The notes beneath the pieces are model-generated. The model worked only from the letters and a program-made list of their open reading frames with translations. It was not told the DNA's origin and searched no databases. The translations under genes and the position numbers were made by a program. A DNA stretch of 64,000 bases from Williamsia limnetica (lineage in GTDB: Bacteria > Actinomycetota > Actinomycetes > Mycobacteriales > Mycobacteriaceae): assembly GCF_003217475.1 (NCBI RefSeq), contig NZ_QJSP01000007.1, positions 62,001 through 126,000 on the forward strand, given 5' to 3'. Shown piece by piece: positions 34,346 through 43,485 of this stretch; the first letter of the stretch is position 1, and every line of letters starts with the position of its first letter.

Positions 34346-35323
34346 TCAACCCACTCCTTCGATGTCGTTGTTCTCACGCGCGGCGCGCGCCGCATTGGTG
34401 GCGTCCACGGCAAACGCGGCCGTGCGCGCGATCGCCCGCAGTGCGTCGGGCAGTCTGCCGGCGAGAACCGGGAACGCATGGACCTGCCATGAGTGGCTGT
34501 GCAGTTCGGCCTGTACCCCGTCGGCCGACAGCTTCTCGATCAGCTCCAGCGCATCGGGTTCGAGCATCTCGTCCTCGGCCGTGACGACGATGGTCGGTGG
34601 AAACGCCTCGGAAGGGACGTCGGCGATACGGCGGACACCTCGCAATGCGATCGGCCCCTGATCGAAGCGGGGCCGAAGTCTGCCCAGCTTCGAGATCGGC
34701 AGGTACGCATCAGATGTGCTGGTCCGATCGGGGTTGGCGGCAATGTCGAGATCGAGCAGGGGCGAGTAACCGATGAACGCCGCCGGAGCGGGCAGGCCGT
34801 CCCGGTGCGCGAACTCGATGACCTTGCCCGAGAGGAAGCCACCCGCCGAATCGCCGGCCACCACCACATGTCTGAATCCACGCTCGATGATGAGCTCACG
34901 GTAGGCCTGATAGGCATCCGTCACCGAGGTGCCGACCCCTGCCTCGGGCAACTGCCGGTACGCGACAGAAAACACCGGCAACCCGCTGTCGCGGCACAGC
35001 CGACCCGCGACCGCCCGGTGCGTGGCCAGGCCGCACACGACCAACGCGCCGCCGTGCAGGTACAGGATCGCGGTCGCCTCGTCGCGGTTGCTCGGACCCG
35101 CCGGCAAGGACAACTCCACCGGCCGCCCACCCAGTTCCAGCTGTTCCCGGACGATTCCCTTGGCCTTGGGCCCCAGGGCGAAGATCTCGTCGATCAGGTA
35201 CAGCGGCCGCAGCCCAAACGCACCGATCGGCCACAGCGCCAGCGCCGGCTTGACGAGCAGCCGCGACGCCAGCCACACCGGATACGAGCGGAGACTCGGG
35301 TGGCGGTGTCTGGTCACAACCAT
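34346..35323 (-). CDS. alpha/beta hydrolase, hormone-sensitive-lipase family
   Basis: A 325-residue esterase/lipase. The oxyanion-hole motif YLHGGALVVCG (~88) and nucleophile elbow VVAGDSAGGFLSG (~155) define the HSL group (LipN/LipH type); Asp near EDEMLEPDAL and His in SHSWQVHAFPVL complete the triad. A hydrophobic stretch at ~15-45 may associate with membrane. ATG 35323 with GGAAG ahead. The stop overlaps or abuts the next gene's start, so co-translation with the acyl-CoA dehydrogenase suggests ester/acyl degradation. The 235-bp upstream gap holds the divergent promoters. Confidence 0.86.
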   Translation of the reverse strand: MVVTRHRHPSLRSYPVWLASRLLVKPALALWPIGAFGLRPLYLIDEIFALGPKAKGIVREQLELGGRPVELSLPAGPSNRDEATAILYLHGGALVVCGLATHRAVAGRLCRDSGLPVFSVAYRQLPEAGVGTSVTDAYQAYRELIIERGFRHVVVAGDSAGGFLSGKVIEFAHRDGLPAPAAFIGYSPLLDLDIAANPDRTSTSDAYLPISKLGRLRPRFDQGPIALRGVRRIADVPSEAFPPTIVVTAEDEMLEPDALELIEKLSADGVQAELHSHSWQVHAFPVLAGRLPDALRAIARTAAFAVDATNAARAARENNDIEGVG

Positions 35324-35558
35324 CTGTTACTTCCTTCCACGGTTACTTCCATCCTGCTGCGCACCGCCTGGATCGACAAGGCCCGCCGGTTCCGAGTTGG
35401 TGAACGGCAAGCCAACCGTTGGTGAAGTTACGGCTCTCACCTGCACTGTTGAGCCAGCTGGATGACCGGAAAACTTGCCGCGTGTGGTCTCGTGGGCATC
35501 GCGGTGCACCTCGAGCTGAGACAATGACCGCACCAGGTAAGACGAAGGAAGGACCTCG

Positions 35559-38500
35559 GTGACCGCTCCGACCCTCGCGCAGTTCCACAGATCTGCGCAG
35601 GCGCCGACCGCCCGCACCCTCATGGACATCCTGACGGAGACCTCGTCAGCCCATCCGGATGCGCCCGCCATCGACGACGGCACCGTCGTCCTCACCTACT
35701 CCGAGGTGATGGAACTCGTCGAGGAGGGCGCCGCGTGGCTGGGGAGCCGGGGCATCGGTCGTGGTGATCGGGTGGGCATCCGGATGCCGTCGGGTTCGCG
35801 GGAGCTCTACCTGGCCATTCTTTCGACCCTGGCCGCCGGAGCCGCCTACGTGCCGGTTGATGCCGACGATCCGCCGGAGCGCGCAACGCTCGTTTTCGGT
35901 GAGGCCAAAGTGGCAGCGATCCTCGGCGCGGAGGGATTGACATGGCCCTCCGATCTGGGTTTGACGCGCACCGACACTGACGGCGATGCCGTGCGTCCCG
36001 ACGTCGACAACGACGCCTGGATCATCTTCACCTCCGGGTCGACCGGCACCCCGAAAGGTGTCGCAGTCACCCATCGCAACGCCGCCGCGTTCGTCGACGC
36101 CGAGGCAGAGATGTTCTTGCAAGACGAGCCACTGGGCCCGGGCGACCGGGTGCTGGCCGGATTGTCCGTCGCCTTCGACGCATCGTGCGAAGAGATGTGG
36201 CTGGCCTGGCGTCACGGTGCCTGCCTGGTCCCGGCACCTCGGTCGCTGGTGCGGTCCGGGATGGACCTCGGGCCGTGGCTGGTCCAGCGCGACATCACCG
36301 TGGTGTCGACGGTCCCGACCCTCGCCTCCCTCTGGCCGCCCGAGGCCCTCGAGGCCGTCCGGCTGCTGATCTTCGGCGGCGAGGCATGCCCTCCCGAACT
36401 CGGTGAGCGTCTCGCGGTGGACGGCCGCGAGGTCTGGAACACCTACGGCCCCACGGAGGCGACGGTCGTCGCCTGCGCCGCATTGCTCGACGGCAGCAAG
36501 CCCGTGCGTATCGGGCTGCCGCTGGCCGGCTGGGATCTCGCGGTCGTCGACGCCGAAGGCGTGCAGGTGGCGCCCGGGGAGGTCGGCGAGCTGGTCATCG
36601 GCGGAGTCGGACTGGCCCGCTACCTCGACCCGGCCAAAGACGCCGAGAAGTACTCGCCCATGGCCACCCTTGGCTGGGATCGCGCCTATCGCAGCGGCGA
36701 CCTGGTGCGGTTCGAGGTCGAGGGCCTGGTGTTCATGGGTCGCGCCGACGATCAGGTGAAGGTCGGTGGACGCCGCATCGAACTCGGCGAGGTCGACAAT
36801 GCCCTGCAGCACCTACCCGGTGTCGGTGGTGCGGCCGCCGCGGTCCGCAAGTCGGCGGCAGGCAACTCGGTGTTGGTGGGTTACCTCGTCTCCACCGATC
36901 CCGACTTCGACCTCGCCGCTGCCCGCGATCACCTGTCCGATCAGCTGCCCGCAGCCCTGATCCCCCGGCTCGTACTCGTCGATGAGCTGCCGACGCGCAC
37001 CTCCGGCAAGGTCGACCGCAACGCTCTGCCCTGGCCCCTGCCCTCCTCCGGCGGAGACGACGACACCAGTCATCTCGGCGCCACCGAGGCGTGGGTCGCA
37101 CAGCACTGGACCTCGGTGCTCGGGGTCACCATCACCGACACCAAGGCCGACTTCTTCTCCGAGGGTGGCGGCTCCTTGGCCGCAGCCCAGCTGGTGACCA
37201 TCCTCCGGCAGCGCTTCCCCACCGTCACCGTCGCCGATCTCTACGACCACCCGCGACTGGGCTCACTGGCACAGATGCTCGACGACATCAACCCCGGCGC
37301 CGTCACCGAACCCCGCATCGTCGAACCGACGCCGCGCAGGGCCGGGATCGCGCAGGTCGCGCTGTCGGTGCCCCTCACCACGCTCACCGGCCTGCAATGG
37401 GTCACGTGGCTGGCGATCGCCAACAATCTGCTGTCGCACTTCTACGACTCCGCCTGGATCACCCCGATCAACTGGTGGATCGTCATCGCCGCGTTCATCG
37501 TCTTCATCACGCCGCTGGGCCGGATGGTCACCGCCGCGGCCGGGATCCGGATGTTGCTGGCCGGGGTCGAACCCGGTGACTACCCGCGCGGCGGATCGGT
37601 GCACGTGCGGCTCTGGATCGCCGAGCGGCTGACCGAGGCGAGCGGCGCCGCGAACCTGTCCGGCGCCCCGTGGATGATCTACTTCGCCCGCTCGCTGGGG
37701 GCACAGATCGGTCGCGGCGTCGACATGCACACCTTGCCGCCGGTCACCGGCATGATCACGCTCGGCGACGGCTGTTCGGTGGAACCCGAGGTCGATCTGG
37801 CCGGCTGGTGGATCGACGGCGACATCGTCCACATCGGCGACATCGAGATCGGTCCGGGTGCGAGCGTCGGGTCGCGCTCGACTCTCATGCCCGGCACCCG
37901 GATCGGACCCAACGCCGAGATCGCCCCGGGCAGCGCAGTGATGGGCAAGATCAAGGGCGGCCAGCTCTGGGCCGGGTCCCCCGCGGTGAAAACCGGTAAG
38001 GCCCAGCGCCCCTGGCCCGATCACCGGCCGCCGAAGCGCAGCTACTGGGTGCCGATCTTCGGGATCTCGTCCATCCTTCTCGCCGGGGTGCCGTTGCTGT
38101 CCCTGGGCGCCGGGCTCGCGGTGATCGGCAGCTGGGCCGCCGATGCCGACCGGCTGCGATCCGTCGCATTGCGCTCCGCGGCCCTGCTCCCCGTCGCCAC
38201 GCTGGTGAGCCTGCTCGTCTTCGCGGTCATCACCGCGGTGCTGGTGCGGCTGCTGTCCATCGGGATGCAAAAGGGCTACCACCCGGTGCGCTCCCGGGTC
38301 GGCTGGCAGGTCTGGGTCACCGAACGGCTGATGGACGCGGCCCGGACCTTCCTGTTCCCGCTCTACGCCTCACTGTTGACACCGTGGTGGTTCCGACTCC
38401 TGGGTGCCGACATCGGCAAGGGCACCGAGATCTCCACCGCGCTGGTGATCCCCAAGTTCACCACCGTCGGCGACGGCGCGTTCCTGGCCGACGACACGAT

Positions 38501-39422
38501 GGTCGCGTCCTACGAGCTCGGCGGCGGCTGGATGCACATCGACGAGGCCAAGGTGGGCAAGCGCGCCTTCCTCGGCAACTCGGGGATGACCGGACCCGGC
38601 CGCAAGGTACCCAAGAACTCGCTGGTCGCCGTGCTGTCGGCCACCCCGAGCAAGGCGAAGTCGGGCTCGAGTTGGCTCGGCAGCCCACCGGTCCGGCTGC
38701 GCCGCGCCGCCGCGCAGTCCGACACGTCGCGAACCTTCGATCCGCCGCTGAAGCTGAAGGCGGCCCGTGCCTTCGTGGAAACGCTGCGCCTGATCCCGGT
38801 GATGATCACCTTCGGGCTCGGCCTGTTCGTGTTGATCGGCCTGCAGTACATCGCGCAGTCGTCCAACTATTTCGTCGCAGCGGCCGTCAGTGGACTCGTC
38901 CTGCTGGTGGCCGGGGCTGCCGCCTGCTGTATCGCCGCCGCCGCCAAGTGGGCGGTGGTCGGCAAGATCGAGGCCACCGAACACCCGCTGTGGAGCTCGT
39001 TCGTCTGGCGCAACGAGCTCTCGGACGCGTTTGTCGAGACGGTTGCGGCGCCGTGGTTCGCCAACGCGGCGACCGGCACCCCCATCCTGAACCTGTGGCT
39101 GAGGATGCTCGGGGCCCACATCGGCAAGGGCGTCTGGTGCGAAACCTATTGGCTCCCTGAAGCCGACCTCGTCACCCTCGGCGACGGCGCGACAGTACAA
39201 CGCGGCTGCGTGGTGCAGACCCATCTGTTCCACGACCGCGTGATGGCGATCGACGAGGTGGTCCTGGGACCCGGCGCCACCCTCGGGCCCCACTGTGTGG
39301 CGCTACCCGCCGCGGGGCTCGGCGCGGGCGCCACCGTCGGCCCCGCGTCGCTGGTGATGCGCGGTGATGTGGTTCCGGATTCGACGCGCTGGCAGGGCAA
39401 TCCGATCGCGCCATGGAATTAG
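35559..39422 (+). CDS. membrane NRPS of the epsilon-poly-L-lysine synthetase (Pls) type
   Basis: A 1287-residue single-module synthetase. The adenylation domain is ~20-490: FTSGSTGTPKGVAVTHRN at ~155, FDASCEEMWLAWRHGA, NTYGPTEATVVA, YRSGDLVRFEVEGLVFMGR, TRTSGKVDRNALP. The carrier domain at ~505-575 has GGGSLAAAQLV with the pantetheine serine. After it come six helices (~600-625, ~635-655, ~828-850, ~870-890, ~1078-1098, ~1104-1130) that separate three hexapeptide-repeat soluble domains (~715-810, ~950-1030, ~1185-1287). There is no condensation or thioesterase domain. This is the architecture of Streptomyces Pls (1319 residues), which makes isopeptide-linked homopolymers iteratively. By eye against PheA the pocket reads D-A-E-S-I-G-T-V-V. 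The product here is unproven. Confidence 0.87.
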   Translation: MTAPTLAQFHRSAQAPTARTLMDILTETSSAHPDAPAIDDGTVVLTYSEVMELVEEGAAWLGSRGIGRGDRVGIRMPSGSRELYLAILSTLAAGAAYVPVDADDPPERATLVFGEAKVAAILGAEGLTWPSDLGLTRTDTDGDAVRPDVDNDAWIIFTSGSTGTPKGVAVTHRNAAAFVDAEAEMFLQDEPLGPGDRVLAGLSVAFDASCEEMWLAWRHGACLVPAPRSLVRSGMDLGPWLVQRDITVVSTVPTLASLWPPEALEAVRLLIFGGEACPPELGERLAVDGREVWNTYGPTEATVVACAALLDGSKPVRIGLPLAGWDLAVVDAEGVQVAPGEVGELVIGGVGLARYLDPAKDAEKYSPMATLGWDRAYRSGDLVRFEVEGLVFMGRADDQVKVGGRRIELGEVDNALQHLPGVGGAAAAVRKSAAGNSVLVGYLVSTDPDFDLAAARDHLSDQLPAALIPRLVLVDELPTRTSGKVDRNALPWPLPSSGGDDDTSHLGATEAWVAQHWTSVLGVTITDTKADFFSEGGGSLAAAQLVTILRQRFPTVTVADLYDHPRLGSLAQMLDDINPGAVTEPRIVEPTPRRAGIAQVALSVPLTTLTGLQWVTWLAIANNLLSHFYDSAWITPINWWIVIAAFIVFITPLGRMVTAAAGIRMLLAGVEPGDYPRGGSVHVRLWIAERLTEASGAANLSGAPWMIYFARSLGAQIGRGVDMHTLPPVTGMITLGDGCSVEPEVDLAGWWIDGDIVHIGDIEIGPGASVGSRSTLMPGTRIGPNAEIAPGSAVMGKIKGGQLWAGSPAVKTGKAQRPWPDHRPPKRSYWVPIFGISSILLAGVPLLSLGAGLAVIGSWAADADRLRSVALRSAALLPVATLVSLLVFAVITAVLVRLLSIGMQKGYHPVRSRVGWQVWVTERLMDAARTFLFPLYASLLTPWWFRLLGADIGKGTEISTALVIPKFTTVGDGAFLADDTMVASYELGGGWMHIDEAKVGKRAFLGNSGMTGPGRKVPKNSLVAVLSATPSKAKSGSSWLGSPPVRLRRAAAQSDTSRTFDPPLKLKAARAFVETLRLIPVMITFGLGLFVLIGLQYIAQSSNYFVAAAVSGLVLLVAGAAACCIAAAAKWAVVGKIEATEHPLWSSFVWRNELSDAFVETVAAPWFANAATGTPILNLWLRMLGAHIGKGVWCETYWLPEADLVTLGDGATVQRGCVVQTHLFHDRVMAIDEVVLGPGATLGPHCVALPAAGLGAGATVGPASLVMRGDVVPDSTRWQGNPIAPWN

Positions 39423-39432
39423 CGTGGTGAGG

Positions 39433-39849
39433 CTACACCCGGTTTCGCCGTCGGCTCGTGAAGTATCCATCGGCACCGGTCCGGCCGGTCTCGGCGAGCC
39501 CGACGGCCACGAGACCGGCGATCAGCGCCAGCGGCAGCTCATAGCCACCGTCGGCGTTCCAGAACCCTTTGTCGATGTGGGCATAGAAGATCGCTCCGAT
39601 CATGTCGGCGATCAGCAGCAGCGACACCAGCGGCATCAGGACGCCGAGGATCAGCAGGATCCCGCCGCCGAACTCCACCAACGCCGAATACCAGGCCGCG
39701 GCCTTCGGGAACGGGATGTCCAGCGACTTGAAGAAGGCCTCGGTGGCGCTGATCCCGTTGGTGTGCAACTTCTGCCAGCCGTGGAAGATGAAGATGACGC
39801 CGAGGATGACCCTGGCCACCAGAGAAGCGAAATTTCGAGATGTACCCAT
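39433..39849 (-). CDS. DoxX family membrane protein
   Basis: A 138-residue protein with four helices: ~10-27, ~53-70, ~74-93 and ~107-124. VARVILGVIFIFHGWQKL is the typical DoxX first helix, and EFGGGILLILGVLMPLVSLLLIADMIGA the central pair. DoxX proteins associate with redox/thiol stress systems in mycobacteria; the role here is unknown. ATG 39849 follows AAGGAC. It is convergent with the Pls-like gene, ten bases apart, and divergent from the M1 peptidase. Confidence 0.85.
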   Translation of the reverse strand: MGTSRNFASLVARVILGVIFIFHGWQKLHTNGISATEAFFKSLDIPFPKAAAWYSALVEFGGGILLILGVLMPLVSLLLIADMIGAIFYAHIDKGFWNADGGYELPLALIAGLVAVGLAETGRTGADGYFTSRRRNRV

Positions 39850-39983
39850 GACTGTCGTCCTTGTCCTCGATGTACACGCGTGGAGGAATCCCGGTCGCCG
39901 GCACCACGGGTCTTCGAGCGCCGTCGCCGCACACTCCATGTAACGTCATGAACAACCAAAAATCAGCTGGAACTGGAGGATTT

Positions 39984-41348
39984 GTGCCGGGTAAACCAGG
40001 CAGGCGGTCAGGTGGGACCGGACAGCCGCTACTCGGCGACCCCTCCGACGGCATCGATCCCTATCTGCCCGGCAACGGCAACCTCGGGTATCACGTGTCC
40101 CGCTATGACCTCGACCTCGAGTACAAGGTCTCCACGAACCGTCTCGCGGGCACCGCGGTCATCACTGCGACGACGGTCAGCACGCTGGGCCGGTTGTCCC
40201 TCGACCTGTCGAACTCCCTCAAGGTCGACCGCGTCACCGTCAACGGCGACAAGGTGCGCCGTTTCTCCCATCGCAGCCGGAAGCTGACGATCACGTTGGC
40301 CACAGAGCTGCCCGCCGGCGGCGTCATGACGATTCTGGTGAAGTACGCGGGCAACCCGCGGCCGATCCGCGGCCAGTGGGGCGAGGTCGGCTGGGAAGAG
40401 CTCACCGAGGGCTCACTGGTGGCGAGTCAGCCCAACGGCGCCGCGTCGTGGTATCCCTGCGACGATCATCCGACGTCCAAGGCGGCGTACGGCATCTCGA
40501 TCACCACCGACACCCCGTTCATGGCCGTCGCCAACGGCGTCCTGATCCGCAAGCGGACGAAAGCCGCGCAGACGACCTGGGTGTACGAGCAGGTCGAGCC
40601 GATGGCGTCGTACCTGGCCACCATCCAGATCGGCCAGTACACCCGAAAGACGCTGACCACCAGGCCCGTTCCCATCCATGCGGTATTCCCACCGGCCCTG
40701 CGCCGCAACGTCGAGCACGACTTTGCCAAGCAGAAGCAGATGATGGACGCGTTCGTCGACATGTTCGGTCCCTACCCGTTTCCCGAGTATTCGGTGGTGA
40801 TCACCGACGACGAGTTGGAGATCCCCATCGAGGCCCAGGGCATGTCGATCTTCGGTGCCAATCACTGCAACGGCTCGGGTTCGTATGAACGTCTCGTCGC
40901 ACACGAGTTGGCGCACCAGTGGTTCGGCAACTCGCTGACGCTGAACCGGTGGAAGCACATCTGGTTGCACGAGGGTTTCGCCTGTTACAGCGAGTGGCTG
41001 TGGTCGGAACGGTCGGGCGGGATGACCGCCGAGGCGCACGCACGCAAGTACTACGACCGCCTCGCCGCGTCGCCGGTCGATCTGATCATCGGCGACCCCG
41101 GACCGGAGAAGATGTTCGACGACCGGGTGTACAAACGCGGCGCGCTGACCCTGCACGCACTCCGTAAGCAGCTGGGCGACACCCAGTTCTTCGATCTGTT
41201 GCGCGAGTGGACACGTCAGTATCGGTACAGCTCGGTCACCACCGAGGACTTCACCGGACTCGCCGCGCGGTTCAGTCCTGAACCGCTGAACGGTCTGTGG
41301 CACGACTGGCTGGGGCAGCGGTCGCTGCCGATGTATCCGGGTCTCTAG
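39984..41348 (+). CDS. M1-family zinc aminopeptidase
   Basis: A 454-residue metallopeptidase. HELAHQWFGNSL (~293) is the HExxH zinc site, and the third ligand Glu is in WLHEGFACYSEW 18 residues on. The exopeptidase GxMEN is replaced by PIEAQGMSIFG, as in the short actinobacterial M1 group that lacks the C-terminal helical domain. The catalytic Tyr is probably in DDRVYKRGALTLHALR. GTG 39984 has GGAGG close ahead; ATG 39948, preceded by TAACGT, is the alternative (leaderless, 12 residues longer). No signal peptide, so cytoplasmic. Confidence 0.88.
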   Translation: MPGKPGRRSGGTGQPLLGDPSDGIDPYLPGNGNLGYHVSRYDLDLEYKVSTNRLAGTAVITATTVSTLGRLSLDLSNSLKVDRVTVNGDKVRRFSHRSRKLTITLATELPAGGVMTILVKYAGNPRPIRGQWGEVGWEELTEGSLVASQPNGAASWYPCDDHPTSKAAYGISITTDTPFMAVANGVLIRKRTKAAQTTWVYEQVEPMASYLATIQIGQYTRKTLTTRPVPIHAVFPPALRRNVEHDFAKQKQMMDAFVDMFGPYPFPEYSVVITDDELEIPIEAQGMSIFGANHCNGSGSYERLVAHELAHQWFGNSLTLNRWKHIWLHEGFACYSEWLWSERSGGMTAEAHARKYYDRLAASPVDLIIGDPGPEKMFDDRVYKRGALTLHALRKQLGDTQFFDLLREWTRQYRYSSVTTEDFTGLAARFSPEPLNGLWHDWLGQRSLPMYPGL

Positions 41349-41362
41349 GTGAGGGTGGCCCG

Positions 41363-42610
41363 ATGAGTCGGGTGGCGCTGGCGACGGTGGTCGCCGCCAT
41401 CTCGGGGTATCTGGTCCTGTTGCTGGCGGCCCGCGGTCTCGGGGCCGACGGGTATGCCGCGTTCGCCGTGTTCTGGGCGGCGTATGGCCTGGTCACCGGC
41501 ACGCAGAACGGGCAACTGCAAGAAACGACCCGCGCTGTCCGTGGAGCCCGGATGCACGACGGGCCCGCGTCCGGTGCCCGTCCGATGCAGCTCAACGCGA
41601 TGGTCGGCCTCGGCCTCGGAGCGCTGGTTGCCGTCACCGCCATAGCTTGGGCATCAACAGTTTTCGAGTCCTACCGCGTCGAATCGGTCGCTCTGCTGGC
41701 TACCGGGGTCGCAGCGTTCGGCATCTACGCCGGCCTCGGCGGCGCCCTGTCGGGACTCGGCAGGTGGGGCCCGTTCGGGACGTTGCTCATCGTCGACGCA
41801 CTCATCCGCCTCATCCTGACCGTCATCGCCGTCGCCGCCGGCTGGGGCCTGGGCGCCTTTCTGATCATCACGGTGGCGGGCACGGTGTCCTCGGCGATCG
41901 TGCTCGCATTACTGCGGCCCGCGCGTGAGGCCCTCGCCGTCCGGGGTGACGCCGCGGCCCGTGAACTCGTCCGGAACACCTTCACCGCCATGGCCGCGGC
42001 CCTGGCCAGCGCCATCCTGGTCATGGGATTCCCGGTGCTCATCAAACTCTCGACGAGCGGCGACCTCGACTCCGCCGCGGGCGCGGTGATCCTGGCGGTG
42101 ACCTTGACCCGGGCTCCCTTGCTGGTCCCGTTGAACAGCTTTCAGGGTGCTCTGATCAGCCGCTTCGTCGAGGGGCGAGATCGCCTGTTCGCTGCCCTCG
42201 CGGCGCCCCTCGCCATCGTGCTCGGGGTGGGTGCGGTGGGGACGATCGCCGCGTGGGTGTTCGGTCCGTGGTTGCTGGAGAACATCTTCGGCGGCGACTA
42301 CCGGCTGTCGGGCACCACGGTGGCCGCCCTGACCGCAGGGGCGGTGGCGATGGCCGTGCTCACGCTGACCGGTGCGATGGCGCTCGCCGCCGGCCGGCAC
42401 CGGCTCTATGCCGCCGGCTGGTGGGTGGGCACGGCGGTCAGCATCGCGCTGTTGTTCGTCCCCGCCGATCTCGAGGTCAGGGTGCCGCTGGCGCTGATCG
42501 TCGGCCCACTGGTAGGTATGGCCGTGCACCTGGTCGCTGCGGCACGGCCGGGGTCAGCGCACGAGGTGCCGGGCCAGCTCCCCGGCGACCGGCCACTGCC
42601 TACCGACTAA
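41363..42610 (+). CDS. polysaccharide flippase-like (Wzx/MATE-type) membrane protein
   Basis: A 415-residue protein with about twelve helices, beginning ATVVAAISGYLVLLLAARGLGADGYAAFAVFWA, a pattern of Wzx-like lipopolysaccharide/oligosaccharide flippases. Long loops are few. It is followed by glycosyltransferase genes, which fits transfer of a lipid-linked sugar across the membrane. ATG 41363 follows GAGGGTGG, 15 bases after the peptidase stop. Its 3' end overlaps the convergent glycosyltransferase by 57 bases. Substrate unknown. Confidence 0.78.
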   Translation: MSRVALATVVAAISGYLVLLLAARGLGADGYAAFAVFWAAYGLVTGTQNGQLQETTRAVRGARMHDGPASGARPMQLNAMVGLGLGALVAVTAIAWASTVFESYRVESVALLATGVAAFGIYAGLGGALSGLGRWGPFGTLLIVDALIRLILTVIAVAAGWGLGAFLIITVAGTVSSAIVLALLRPAREALAVRGDAAARELVRNTFTAMAAALASAILVMGFPVLIKLSTSGDLDSAAGAVILAVTLTRAPLLVPLNSFQGALISRFVEGRDRLFAALAAPLAIVLGVGAVGTIAAWVFGPWLLENIFGGDYRLSGTTVAALTAGAVAMAVLTLTGAMALAAGRHRLYAAGWWVGTAVSIALLFVPADLEVRVPLALIVGPLVGMAVHLVAAARPGSAHEVPGQLPGDRPLPTD

Positions 42611-43429
42611 CGCCCCCGGTAGCAGGGTCGCGGCATTCAACCGCGAGGTGGGATGACGGCGCGCAGCCTTGGCGGCGGTGGTCCAGCCGAGCTCCTCGCA
42701 CGTCCTGGCCTCGGCCGTAAAGAACTCCCGTTCCTCGGTGAAGCGCCGACCGTCGATCGCCCGCACCGAACTGACCGATCCCACATGGCGTCGGTAGGCG
42801 AACGTCACGTCGGGATCGAAGACCAGCGACCCACCCGCCCGGGCGATGTCCACGAGCAGCGCCAGGTCGAGGACCACCTCCAGCCCCTCTCGGAAGCCGA
42901 TCTGCCGGGCGACGTCGCGGCGCCAGAGCAACGACGGGAAGTAGGTCCAGTTCCCGCGATACAGGCCCGCGGCCAACTCCTCGCCGCGCAGGGTGGTCGC
43001 CGCGCGCGGCGCCAGCGTCGATTTCACCCGGTCCCCCAGGGGCCGCACGACGGCCCCGTCAGCGTCGATGACCTCGACCCCGCTCGCCGCGACCGCCGCA
43101 TCGGGGTGTGTGGCCAGCGCTGCGACCGCACGGGCCAGATGGTCCGGCCCCATGAGGTCGTCGCACCCCATGATCGTGAACACGGGCGCTTCGGCGAGGT
43201 CGACACAACGCCGAAAGTTGCCGTTGACCCCCAAGTTCTCGGCGTTGCGCAGGTACTGCAACCGGGAGTCACCGAGTTCTTGAAACCAGCGCGCGGGCTC
43301 GGGGTCAGGATATTGGTCATCCACCATGACCAGCCGGAACTCGGCGTGGGACTGGGCGAGCACGCTGCGCACCGCCGCCTGAAAGAGGGACATGTCGCCG
43401 TAGAACGGCAGCATGACGTCGACCAGCAC
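42554..43429 (-). CDS. glycosyltransferase family 2
   Basis: A 291-residue GT-A fold enzyme. VDVMLPFYGDMSLFQAAVRSVLAQ opens the domain. Nucleotide/metal motifs are VMVDDQYPD, NLGVNGNFRRCVDLAEAPVFTIMGCDD (DxD-like GCDD) and SLLWRRDVARQIGFREGLEVVLDLALLVDIARAGG. It has no membrane helix and starts with GTG 43429. It is divergent from a second GT2 gene and convergent with the flippase, probably all parts of one surface-glycan locus. Sugar specificity cannot be told. Confidence 0.85.
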   Translation of the reverse strand: MLVDVMLPFYGDMSLFQAAVRSVLAQSHAEFRLVMVDDQYPDPEPARWFQELGDSRLQYLRNAENLGVNGNFRRCVDLAEAPVFTIMGCDDLMGPDHLARAVAALATHPDAAVAASGVEVIDADGAVVRPLGDRVKSTLAPRAATTLRGEELAAGLYRGNWTYFPSLLWRRDVARQIGFREGLEVVLDLALLVDIARAGGSLVFDPDVTFAYRRHVGSVSSVRAIDGRRFTEEREFFTAEARTCEELGWTTAAKAARRHPTSRLNAATLLPGALVGRQWPVAGELARHLVR

Positions 43430-43485
43430 GGTGGAAGAATACGCCGCCGTTGCCGTTAGACTCCCTATCGGCCTGTTACTACACG

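Noticed and set aside
37263-39293. Long minus-strand open frames opposite the Pls-like synthetase
   Set aside because: They mirror GC-rich codon bias of the sense gene, lack any domain and have no ribosome site.
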